A DNA stretch of 21,553 nucleotides from Lentisphaeria bacterium. GTDB taxonomy: Bacteria; Verrucomicrobiota; Lentisphaeria; Victivallales; Victivallaceae. Each line of letters starts with the position of its first letter. Position 1 is the first letter of the stretch. The notes beneath the pieces were generated by a model. The model ran no database searches. It was not told where the DNA came from and was given only the letters and a program-made list of their open reading frames with translations. This document shows, piece by piece, positions 14,001 to 19,794 of this stretch. Where the stretch lies: positions 1 through 21,553 of the forward strand of contig JABLYX010000072.1 in NCBI GenBank assembly GCA_018265615.1, given 5' to 3'. The position numbers and the translations under genes are program-made.

Positions 14001-15939
14001 GGCCGGCCTGTTCCGCCGCGAAACCGGCGTTCCGCTGCCGGAGTTCACCGGGATCCGGCGCTTTTCACAGCGGTACGGCTGGCTCCGCGAAAACGCATGG
14101 GAGAGGTGGATCGACTGGCGCTGCGGAAAGGTCGCGGAGCTCGCGGAGGAGCTCGTGAAGGAGCTCGGCGGCCGCAGGCTGATTTTGCGCGTTACGCTCG
14201 GACGGCTCAAGACGGCAGCACCGTACCTCGAACGCGGAGAACTGCCCGACCTCCGGAAGCTCTACCGGGAACAGGGGCTCGACCTCGACCGCCTCGCGGC
14301 GATCCCGAATGTGACCGTGATGCCGGATCTCCGTCCGAACTACACGCGGATCGCCGGTTCGGCGGCGGACGAACGCACGCTGAACTTCTCCGACCGCCTC
14401 GCGGCGCTCTGGAGCAACCCGGCCGTCACCGCCGCGCAGGTCACGCAGCACTCGAACCTCGAAATTCACAACTCGATTTCGCAGACCACGATCCGCAACC
14501 TCTGGAACGCGGCGACGCCGGTTTCGTTCTCGACGCCGCTGCCGCCCGGCAACCACGTGCTCGAAAACTTCGCCTGGCTCGTCGCAAACACGGATGCACA
14601 GCTCATCAATCACGGCTGGTGGGGAACCCCCGAAGCGGGGGCGGAAGAGGAGTTCCGCGCCTTTTACCGCGCGTTCTCCCGCATTCCGCGCCGCGCCGGA
14701 ACGAAGCTGCCCGGCGTGAACGACCCCGTAAGCGCACGGCAGTCCGGCGACACGCTCTGGCTCGTGAACCAGTGCGCGTTCCCGGCGAAGGTTTCGCTTG
14801 CGGGCCGCGGCACGTTCAGACTGACCGACCTCGTGACCGGAGAGGGGGCCGATCCGGCCGCGGTCGAAGTACCGGGCTTCGGGCTGCGGGTTCTCCGGCA
14901 GGATACGGCGACTCCTGTGGAACGGGTCGCCCAGCAGCCGCCCGCCGAACTGCTCCGGAGCGTCGAGGAACGCCTCGGGCGCGTCACGCACCCGAACGCC
15001 GTTTCACGCCGCGCCGAAACGCTCTTCAGAGCGGGACGGACGGCGGCCGCGAACTACGCGCTCCAGCACCGGCTGCTCGCGGAACAGCTGAACCGCGGGC
15101 CGTTCCGGTTCCGGCTCTTCTTCGATCCCGCGCGCACGGCCTTCCGCGCCGAAATCGAAAACCTCGAGGCCCGGGAGCTTGCGGGTGAACTCCAGGCCGC
15201 CGGAGCCGCTCCCGTCCCGGTCCGGCTCGCCCCCGGCGAACGCCGGGAATTCGAACTCCGGCGCCTGGCGCAAATGCCGGGGAACGGGGAAACAGTAACC
15301 TTCGAAGCCGGATTCCGCACCGGCGGCCGCACGGAGAACCGCCGGTGCCGCTTCCAGCCGCTCGTGCTCCGGCACGGAAGAAACACGCCGGTCCTGACAC
15401 TCGACAGCCGCAACCCGAAACAGCTCCTGCCGGGCTACGGAAAGCGGGAAGAGTTCAGGGCGCACCTCTCCGGCGGCTGGACGGCGGAGGGGATTTCGCT
15501 CGAACTCCGCGTCGAAGACCGCGACTTCCTGCCGCCGCGCAGCGCCGCGAAGATGTGGGAGGACGACTCGGTCGTCGTCTACTTCGACCAGCGCAACGAC
15601 GCGCGCGAAGGGGTCGCGGGCTACGGGGAAGACGACACCCCGTTCCGGATCGGGCTCGCGGGCGGCAGAGCGACCGTCCTGCGCGGGGAGCCGCCGCGCC
15701 CGGATGCTGAGGTGCGGTGCTCGATCCGGCACGGGGACGGAGAAACCGTCTACACGCTCTTCTTCCCGAAATCCTCGCTGCCGTTCGTTAAATTCGAACC
15801 GGGAAGCGTCTGCGGCTTCTCGGTCGAAGTCATCAACCGCTTCCGGGACGGGAGCCGGACGGTCCTCGCGCCGCACCCGGAAGCGCCGCACCGGACGCCG
15901 CATGTCTGGAGCGACCTCGTGTTCGGAGGTACGGAATGA
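11053..15939 (+). CDS. Very large exported multidomain putative glycoside hydrolase
   Basis: 1628 residues from GTG 11053, chosen because GGAGGT lies 6 nt upstream and a signal peptide (1-19, ending LAPA) follows at once. Residues about 20-172 and 173-316 are tandem copies of one beta-sandwich module; both contain an RLFA...WKK segment, an EYR strand and a PVE..AP.LT end. A Lys-rich linker (324-326, encoded by a run of ten A) precedes a LamG/concanavalin-like domain (about 352-503, with GEWHHAVYTWN and FIDGRIAYVDG). After a further beta-rich stretch, about 770-1280 resembles a TIM-barrel glycosidase; GLDCQATEPLHF carries candidate acid Glu968. The C-terminal ~180 residues are CBM9-like (MWEDDSVVVYFDQ). 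I do not recognise a named GH family. It overlaps the pseudopilin by 4 nt and the next lipoprotein by 4 nt, so all three are co-translated. Confidence 0.85.
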   Translation: MKRLLFGAALAALPLLAPAENLLPGGMPAVTGERTLSGWRVEGAKGNFTLRAAEDGQSIRFVPEGGPASVSLYAPAVKLPDDALGIASAQLRGEGRIRLFAVDSGWKKLPGWDNRPQAGGEYRKLAPGAFRFFGAGFLSPNEPSRKFCWRLDIEADSPVEFRAPALTVRPLTGGNLLGDVPFTAQAWELSADRKSPAAAETTPEGIRLAPESGAMFATLYAPALPLPPGTVVTGSVRAKGSGTLRLFATRADWKKDAVWGTTHRQSAEFALSPEYRTFNFQFPAPEPGGKTRFRIDVKSKAPVELAAPELTAQTFEATAEAAAKKKSAAGALKPKELFPELFRETAEKPLRLTPECSRRFEFPEARDLSAGSLAFRFRFDNDLWFEPLYRGFWEFEGTQLASRLAHARIHFGRKYFGLSQRIFGGEWHHAVYTWNAETGFCIFIDGRIAYVDGSPLARETARALSFGKTRREPGFAGEVAGVRLYDRELSDEAVSELYAGFRQLTPFPLDYAATAGGERRFRIGFDNPSGLPARKRCRVTVEDSGGKRLFDGTLEVSAAPHSYVLREIAFTPEREEDLTLAITDEEGDRLSFRLAILDPGSVTAAMKPGPVRRRCVAEADCTASPDPERYRDDGKCRVTESPAGRYRETGGRTLNSGFAYRFTIENPGRPHWVEFEFPDDRPRTFYCAAGAIYNEKLNAPFLDACGVITGGNFPLSNTMQTRRFQFVPDSKEFAVLFGSHHNPNGEAGPAVAKIRILELEGELPKLDLDPDGRRIMIWNEDPTMTAYTWFKQYRWNAGTTNFDFWRDKLRRMVQYTRYIGWSEWNMLCYDYLGDNTSGDRRLVSSSYGASGGFLPGHLDMLAVTAEREGIPFYLSLNHLSGWSNNLPAGLALETGRGTISRDFFEAAARGSEAPELFSAEDKLAEIRNRALNPIHPAVRAALRRMFRAYAEKFGRYRSFRGLDCQATEPLHFSDPKYGYGDYTAGLFRRETGVPLPEFTGIRRFSQRYGWLRENAWERWIDWRCGKVAELAEELVKELGGRRLILRVTLGRLKTAAPYLERGELPDLRKLYREQGLDLDRLAAIPNVTVMPDLRPNYTRIAGSAADERTLNFSDRLAALWSNPAVTAAQVTQHSNLEIHNSISQTTIRNLWNAATPVSFSTPLPPGNHVLENFAWLVANTDAQLINHGWWGTPEAGAEEEFRAFYRAFSRIPRRAGTKLPGVNDPVSARQSGDTLWLVNQCAFPAKVSLAGRGTFRLTDLVTGEGADPAAVEVPGFGLRVLRQDTATPVERVAQQPPAELLRSVEERLGRVTHPNAVSRRAETLFRAGRTAAANYALQHRLLAEQLNRGPFRFRLFFDPARTAFRAEIENLEARELAGELQAAGAAPVPVRLAPGERREFELRRLAQMPGNGETVTFEAGFRTGGRTENRRCRFQPLVLRHGRNTPVLTLDSRNPKQLLPGYGKREEFRAHLSGGWTAEGISLELRVEDRDFLPPRSAAKMWEDDSVVVYFDQRNDAREGVAGYGEDDTPFRIGLAGGRATVLRGEPPRPDAEVRCSIRHGDGETVYTLFFPKSSLPFVKFEPGSVCGFSVEVINRFRDGSRTVLAPHPEAPHRTPHVWSDLVFGGTE
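12013..12038 (+). repeat. Ten-A homopolymer framed by an inverted repeat inside the large hydrolase gene
   Basis: Ten consecutive A (12021-12030) lie between GCGGCCG (12013-12019) and CGGCCGC (12032-12038), which are inverted repeats. The run codes for the end of an AAA-KKK linker between domains. In GC-rich coding DNA it is an exposed slippage site. Confidence 0.8.
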
Positions 15940-16862
15940 GGCTGTTTTTCGCGCTGCTTCCCGCCCTCCTGGCCGCGGGGTGCGCCCTGCCGGAAAACGG
16001 AGACGCGCGTCTCGCGGAGTCGCTGAGCTACGAAGCATACGCCGCCGGGCGCGGCACCCCGGCCGAATACGCGACGAACCAGATCGCCGGGCCGCCCGCC
16101 GCACGCGCGAAGCATCTGCTCCTCGGCAAACTCTCTTCGCCGGAACCCGGCGCGCTCGAACAGGCACGCGAACTGGTGAAAGCGCTGCACGCGGAGATCA
16201 GGCGGGGATACGAGTGGCCCGAGAAAACGCCGCCCGAGGTCGAGATCCCCCGCGCCGCGCCCCCGCCCGTCATCGACGGAACGCCGGACGAACCGGCCTG
16301 GGAGCATGCGCTGACCTTTCGCGGCGAATACCGCTGCGGCTCGCACGAGCTGGAGCCGACCGGCGCAGTCTGGAAAATCATGTGGGACGAATCATACCTC
16401 TACGCCGCCGCCGTGTTTCCGCAGGCGAATCCCGTTTCGGAGCCGTACGACCCGGAACGCGGCTCCGCACCGTGGCACGCCGACGCGCTCGAACTCTTCG
16501 CCGGGACGGAGGCGCGCTACCGCACCTACTGGGAGATCGTGACCTCCCCGGACGGTTCCGCCTACGACGCGCTCTGCTGGAACAACCGCTATCACTGGTA
16601 CCTCAGCATGCCGGAGGAGTCCGCCGAGGGCCTGAGGACCGCCGGGAAACCGACGCCGCAGGGGTATTCCGTTGAAATCGCGCTGCCGTGGCGCGAGCTG
16701 CCCGCCTACCGCAACGGCAATCCGCCGCGCGCGGGCGAGATGCTCCGCTTCACGATGATCCGCTGCCGGAACGGCGCACAGAGCGCCTGCCACCCGCTGC
16801 TCTACGGCGGGCACAACATCTTCGGCCACCTGCGGGGACGGCTCGCCGGTCACTCCCGGTAG
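15936..16862 (+). CDS. Lipoprotein with a CBM9-like carbohydrate-binding domain
   Basis: 308 residues. The signal sequence ends in LLAAGC, so lipidation at Cys16 is expected and the protein is membrane-anchored. A short helical region (about 20-95) is followed by a CBM9-like domain (about 109-303). Landmarks are PPVIDGTPDEPAW (110-122), WKIMWDESYLYAAAVF (146-161), DALELFAG (183-190) and GYSVEIALPW (243-252). ATG overlaps the stop of the preceding giant hydrolase (ATGA), indicating translational coupling. The C-terminus of that hydrolase has the same kind of domain, so both products probably bind the same glycan at the cell surface. No catalytic residues are apparent. Confidence 0.85.
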   Translation: MRLFFALLPALLAAGCALPENGDARLAESLSYEAYAAGRGTPAEYATNQIAGPPAARAKHLLLGKLSSPEPGALEQARELVKALHAEIRRGYEWPEKTPPEVEIPRAAPPPVIDGTPDEPAWEHALTFRGEYRCGSHELEPTGAVWKIMWDESYLYAAAVFPQANPVSEPYDPERGSAPWHADALELFAGTEARYRTYWEIVTSPDGSAYDALCWNNRYHWYLSMPEESAEGLRTAGKPTPQGYSVEIALPWRELPAYRNGNPPRAGEMLRFTMIRCRNGAQSACHPLLYGGHNIFGHLRGRLAGHSR

Positions 16863-17051
16863 AGCCGTTCCGCATACGGTTCGAGCCCCGGCCCGCCGCA
16901 GATCCGCGGCGGCGGCCCGGCAGACGAAGCCGACGCAGTTCAGGCTTTTCGGCTCCGCGGCGAACCGGCTTTTTCCGTGTGCATCCCCCTTCATCCGAAC
17001 GCTCTCCCGCGACAATCTCCCTGTCCGGAAGACGGCAGGCCGGAAAGCCGT
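16863..17051. other. Non-coding gap after the hydrolase operon
   Basis: I see no credible gene here. The notable structure is a 7-bp GC hairpin (CCGCCGC 16893-16899 with GCGGCGG 16906-16912, 6-nt loop) whose flanking GGCC bases could extend it. It lacks a following T run, so it is at best a weak or factor-dependent terminator for the upstream operon. A short T run occurs further on near 16970 without a convincing stem. Confidence 0.4.
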
Positions 17052-17080
17052 TTGCTGAATCCGCCCCCGCATGATATATT
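17052..17080 (+). promoter_or_regulatory. Promoter of the META-domain gene
   Basis: TTGCTG (17052-17057) and TATATT (17075-17080) are separated by 17 nt. The leader would be about 50 nt and ends in a strong AGAGGAG ribosome-binding site. Confidence 0.62.
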
Positions 17081-17138
17081 ACAATCCGGAGAGAAACGGC
17101 GCATCGGCCGCTTCCCCTGCAATGAAGAGGAGAAAACC

Positions 17139-17594
17139 ATGTTCAGGAAATCCGTTCTGTCCGCCGCCGCCATATTCACACTGGCCGCCATGCTGCCGGC
17201 CCCGGCCGGCTGCTGCCGCTCCACGGAAGCCATCCCGGCTGTGCCGCTCATGACCACCGTCTGGGAGCTCGACACCGGCTCACTGGCGGAGGTGGCCAAT
17301 CCGAAGGAGCTCCCCGGCAAGCCGGTCACGCTCCTGGTCTCCCCGGGGGGCCGGGTGAGCGGCAGCGGCGGAGTCAACACCTATTTCGGCACGGTCAAAG
17401 CGGACGGCGAAGATGATGCCATCCGTTTCGGCCAGATCGGTTCCACCCTGATGGCCGGCCCCGGCATGAACTATGAGAGCGCATTTTACAAAGCCCTCGA
17501 CCAGGCCCGCCGGTACAGAATCAGCGGCGGTACTCTGACCCTCCGCGACGAAGACGGCAGCGTCGTCGCCGTCCTCCGCGCCCGGCAGAAATAA
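17139..17594 (+). CDS. Exported META-domain (HslJ-like) protein
   Basis: 151 residues. A hydrophobic signal segment (1-24) ends PAPAGCC; Cys25 could be lipidated, although the -3 residue is Pro, so plain signal peptidase cleavage is an alternative. The META/HslJ pattern follows: TTVWEL (39-44), VSGSGGVNTYFG (73-84), IRFGQIGSTLMAGPGMNYESAF (95-116) and ISGGTLTLRD (128-137). The usual GCN and MAC cysteines of the family read GVN and MAG here, so the common disulfide-type positions are absent. ATG 17139 is supported by AGAGGAG and by the signal peptide; an upstream in-frame extension to 16977 has neither. Its function in the envelope is unknown; META proteins are linked to stress and adhesion in other bacteria. 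Confidence 0.82.
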   Translation: MFRKSVLSAAAIFTLAAMLPAPAGCCRSTEAIPAVPLMTTVWELDTGSLAEVANPKELPGKPVTLLVSPGGRVSGSGGVNTYFGTVKADGEDDAIRFGQIGSTLMAGPGMNYESAFYKALDQARRYRISGGTLTLRDEDGSVVAVLRARQK

Positions 17595-17604
17595 ATCATC
17601 CATC

Positions 17605-17617
17605 CCGGCATCGCCGG
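17605..17617 (+). terminator. Weak hairpin after the META-domain gene
   Basis: CCGGC (17605-17609) pairs with GCCGG (17613-17617) across a 3-nt loop, starting 10 nt after the stop codon and followed by AATTT. It is short, so termination efficiency is uncertain. Confidence 0.35.
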
Positions 17618-17628
17618 AATTTCCGCAT

Positions 17629-17655
17629 AAAAAAAGGGCGGCGCGCGCCGCCCTT
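17629..17655 (-). terminator. Rho-independent terminator of the small secreted-protein gene
   Basis: A perfect 22-bp palindrome (17634-17655, arms AAGGGCGGCGC/GCGCCGCCCTT) is followed on the minus strand by seven T (17635-17629, two shared with the stem). It begins about 20 nt after the stop codon at 17676. On the plus strand it could also stop transcripts from the convergent META gene, although it lacks a T tract in that direction. Confidence 0.85.
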
Positions 17656-17675
17656 ACCATCTTGTTCCCGAAGCC

Positions 17676-18266
17676 TTACTTCGCCGCCGGAGCCTCTCCC
17701 GGCATCGCCTGCACGACAATCGTATAGTTCTGGCCGGCCTCGACCTTCATCGTGAAGACGGCGCTGTTGTCGTGGTTCACCAGCATGGCGCCCTTGCCGT
17801 CCGGGCCGCCGTCAGTGAGGACCGCGGCCTTGCCGTTGAGCCAGTAGCTTTTCGGCATGAGCTTGCCCTTGTTTTCGGCAGTCTGGGCATAATCGGAGTT
17901 CCAGTGCGCCTTGCCGTTGACCGTGATCGGCCCGATCTTCACCCATTCGCGCTGCGCGGCGTCTTTCGTCCACTGTCCCTTGAGCTCGACCCGGATCGTT
18001 CCGGATTCGTCGGCGGTGAAATTGATGACGCAGTCGGTCCACTGGCCTGCCGGAAGCGCCTTGGCGGAGGAAGCGTTGACCGTGAACGGCTGGTCCTCCT
18101 TGCCGCGCCAGGTCTGGCGGCCGGTGTTCATCCCCTCCGCCTTGCCCGGAGTCAGCTTGACCCTGCCCTCTTTCTGCATCCCGGCGACGTCGGCGCGGAA
18201 AGACGCGGCGTAGATCGTCGTCGAAGCCAGCGCCATCAGGAACAGTACAGCTGAGAACTTTTTCAT
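17676..18266 (-). CDS. Small secreted protein of unknown function, beta-rich
   Basis: 196 residues. MKKFSAVLFLMALASTTIYA is a clear signal peptide, probably cut near residue 20-21. The mature part is rich in alternating beta-strand patterns: WTDCVINFTADESGTIRVEL, WVKIGPITVNG, SAVFTMKVEAGQNYTIVVQA. This is reminiscent of a single jelly-roll domain such as a carbohydrate-binding module, but I do not recognise a family. No catalytic motif is visible. ATG 18266 has GGGAG about 7 nt upstream. It is a single-gene unit with its own promoter and a strong terminator, convergent to the META-domain gene, suggesting substantial and separately controlled expression. Confidence 0.8.
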   Translation of the reverse strand: MKKFSAVLFLMALASTTIYAASFRADVAGMQKEGRVKLTPGKAEGMNTGRQTWRGKEDQPFTVNASSAKALPAGQWTDCVINFTADESGTIRVELKGQWTKDAAQREWVKIGPITVNGKAHWNSDYAQTAENKGKLMPKSYWLNGKAAVLTDGGPDGKGAMLVNHDNSAVFTMKVEAGQNYTIVVQAMPGEAPAAK

Positions 18267-18294
18267 GATTTACTCCCTCATTTGATTATGATTT

Positions 18295-18314
18295 CACGGA
18301 GACCTTCTCCGGTG
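18295..18314 (-). promoter_or_regulatory. Leader hairpin of the small secreted-protein gene
   Basis: On the minus strand CGGAGA pairs with TCTCCG around a 3-nt loop, extended by CAC/GTG past a bulged C. It lies just after the predicted transcription start, where it could stabilise the 5' end of the mRNA. Function is inferred from position only. Confidence 0.35.
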
Positions 18315-18322
18315 ACGAAGAT

Positions 18323-18351
18323 ACTCTAGCATGGATTCCTGATTCAATCAA
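18323..18351 (-). promoter_or_regulatory. Promoter of the small secreted-protein gene
   Basis: On the minus strand TTGATT (18351-18346) precedes TAGAGT (18328-18323) by 17 nt; an overlapping TTGAAT/TATCTT pair with an 18-nt spacer is an alternative. TGATTCAATCA, an 11-bp palindrome, overlaps the -35 and might be a regulator site. Confidence 0.5.
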
Positions 18352-18407
18352 GGGGGAACAGATCTAAAAATACGCAAAAAACCGCAAGCTGCGCCATCCC
18401 TTCCGCC

Positions 18408-18436
18408 TTGAAAACCGGCGGATGGAACGCTATTTT
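18408..18436 (+). promoter_or_regulatory. Promoter of the MFS transporter gene
   Basis: TTGAAA (18408-18413) and TATTTT (18431-18436) are separated by 17 nt. Transcription should start near 18443, leaving a leader of only about 25 nt. Confidence 0.55.
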
Positions 18437-18450
18437 ATAAGATTTCCACC

Positions 18451-18471
18451 ATGGAGCAATTCGAGCGATGA
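18451..18471 (+). CDS. Possible six-codon leader ORF overlapping the MFS start
   Basis: ATG 18451 opens MEQFER and its TGA overlaps the transporter ATG (ATGA, 18468-18471), the classic arrangement for translational coupling. No Shine-Dalgarno precedes it and the predicted mRNA would begin only about 8 nt upstream, so near-leaderless initiation would be needed. It may be chance. Confidence 0.25.
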   Translation: MEQFER

Positions 18472-19688
18472 GAGACTATCTGCGGAAATACCACGACATT
18501 TTCCTGCCGGGGCGCGGCACCCGGAACTTCTTTGCCGGAGTGCTGATCTACGGCATCGCATACAACTGCTTCTACGGCGTGCTGAACAACTACCTCGTCG
18601 ACATCCAGCACTTCACTGAGTGGCAGCGCGGCGTCCTCGAATTCTTCCGGGAGATGCCGGGACTGCTGCTGATCGTGATCCTCGCGCTGCTGCACCGGGC
18701 GAGCGAGTGGAAGATCCTGCGCATCGGCGCGCTCATCGCGATGATCGGAACCGCGGGGCTGCTGTTCGTCGGCAGCAACCATGCCGCACTCATCGCGCTG
18801 GTCACGATCTGGAGCGCGGGCGAACACATCTTCATGCCGGCGCGCAACTCGATCGCCATGCATATCGCGCACCGCGACAAAGCCGGGGTTTCGCTCGGGC
18901 TCACCGCGGGGATCGGCTTTCTCGGGCAGGTGGCCGGCGGGCTGTTCGCTGCGGGGGTGTTCTACGCCGCCGGGAAATACGCTCCGCAGATCGGCAAGGC
19001 GGCGCTCTACAACTTCATCTGGATCGTGATCCTCGTGCTGCTCGGCGCCATGTACCTCGCGAGTTTTCCGAAGAACATCGGGACGGGACAGGTCAAACGG
19101 CCCCGCCTCTACTTCAACCGCAAATACCGGAAATATTATCTGCTCGAAATCTTCTACGGCGCGCGCAAGCAGATCTTCCTGACCTTCGCGCCGTTCGTGC
19201 TGATCCTGATCTACGGGCTCGACACGGCGGAAATGGCGCTCCTCGTCGGCCTCTGCGCCGCCATCAACATCTTTGCGGGAACGCTGATCGGCAAACTGAT
19301 CGACCTCGTCGGATACCGCAACGTCATGATCTACGACACCGTCGTGCTCTTCTTCGTCTGCCTGGTCTACGGCTTTGCGGACAAACTGTTCCCGCCGGGC
19401 GTCGCGGCCTGGGCGGTCATGGCCACCTACGTGCTCGACGCGATCATCTCGACGGCATCGATGGCGTCGAGCATCTATGTGCGCGAAATCTCCGGCACGG
19501 CGGACGAAGTGACCGCGACGCTGACCACCGGGATCTCGGTGAACCACCTCATCAGTGTGCTGGCCGCGCTCTTCGGCGGCTGGCTCTGGCAGCGGTTCGG
19601 CGTCGGATATCTGTTCATCTTCGCGGCGGTCATGGCGCTCGCGAACACGGCATACTCGATCACACTCCCGAAACCGAAGAAGATTTGA
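18468..19688 (+). CDS. Major facilitator superfamily transporter
   Basis: 406 residues with twelve hydrophobic segments, at about 21-40, 63-75, 83-101, 106-123, 143-166, 178-196, 226-243, 252-270, 285-303, 313-332, 356-375 and 379-398. The MPARNSIAMHIAHRDKAG stretch (123-140) matches the loop region of MFS carriers, and basic residues flank the central loop (RPRLYFNRKYRKYY). The protein should be an inner-membrane secondary transporter. The substrate is not readable; the surrounding carbohydrate genes make a sugar or oligosaccharide plausible, but drug or metabolite efflux cannot be excluded. ATG 18468 has only a weak ribosome-binding site and overlaps the stop of a tiny upstream ORF. Confidence 0.86.
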   Translation: MRDYLRKYHDIFLPGRGTRNFFAGVLIYGIAYNCFYGVLNNYLVDIQHFTEWQRGVLEFFREMPGLLLIVILALLHRASEWKILRIGALIAMIGTAGLLFVGSNHAALIALVTIWSAGEHIFMPARNSIAMHIAHRDKAGVSLGLTAGIGFLGQVAGGLFAAGVFYAAGKYAPQIGKAALYNFIWIVILVLLGAMYLASFPKNIGTGQVKRPRLYFNRKYRKYYLLEIFYGARKQIFLTFAPFVLILIYGLDTAEMALLVGLCAAINIFAGTLIGKLIDLVGYRNVMIYDTVVLFFVCLVYGFADKLFPPGVAAWAVMATYVLDAIISTASMASSIYVREISGTADEVTATLTTGISVNHLISVLAALFGGWLWQRFGVGYLFIFAAVMALANTAYSITLPKPKKI

Positions 19689-19718
19689 GGATTTTTTCAA
19701 AAAAAGCGCCATTCCGGT

Positions 19719-19747
19719 TTGCGGAGGAGCCGATTGTATTTTATATT
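19719..19747 (+). promoter_or_regulatory. Promoter of the pseudopilin-like lipoprotein gene
   Basis: TTGCGG (19719-19724) and TATATT (19742-19747) are separated by 17 nt. The leader would be about 40 nt. A short T6/A7 foldback near 19690-19706, just after the transporter stop, is too weak to call a terminator. Confidence 0.5.
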
Positions 19748-19794
19748 CTCTGATATCAGAACGTTACACACAGACAGGAAAGTGGAGGACCATG

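Noticed and set aside
16977..17138. N-terminal extension of the META-domain protein
   Set aside because: It crosses the predicted promoter, and the signal peptide and AGAGGAG site place the start at 17139.
18435..19712. Minus-strand frame of 425 codons antisense to the MFS transporter
   Set aside because: Its Asp/Glu/Arg/His-rich translation is typical of antisense to membrane-protein codons; the plus-strand frame has twelve clear hydrophobic segments.
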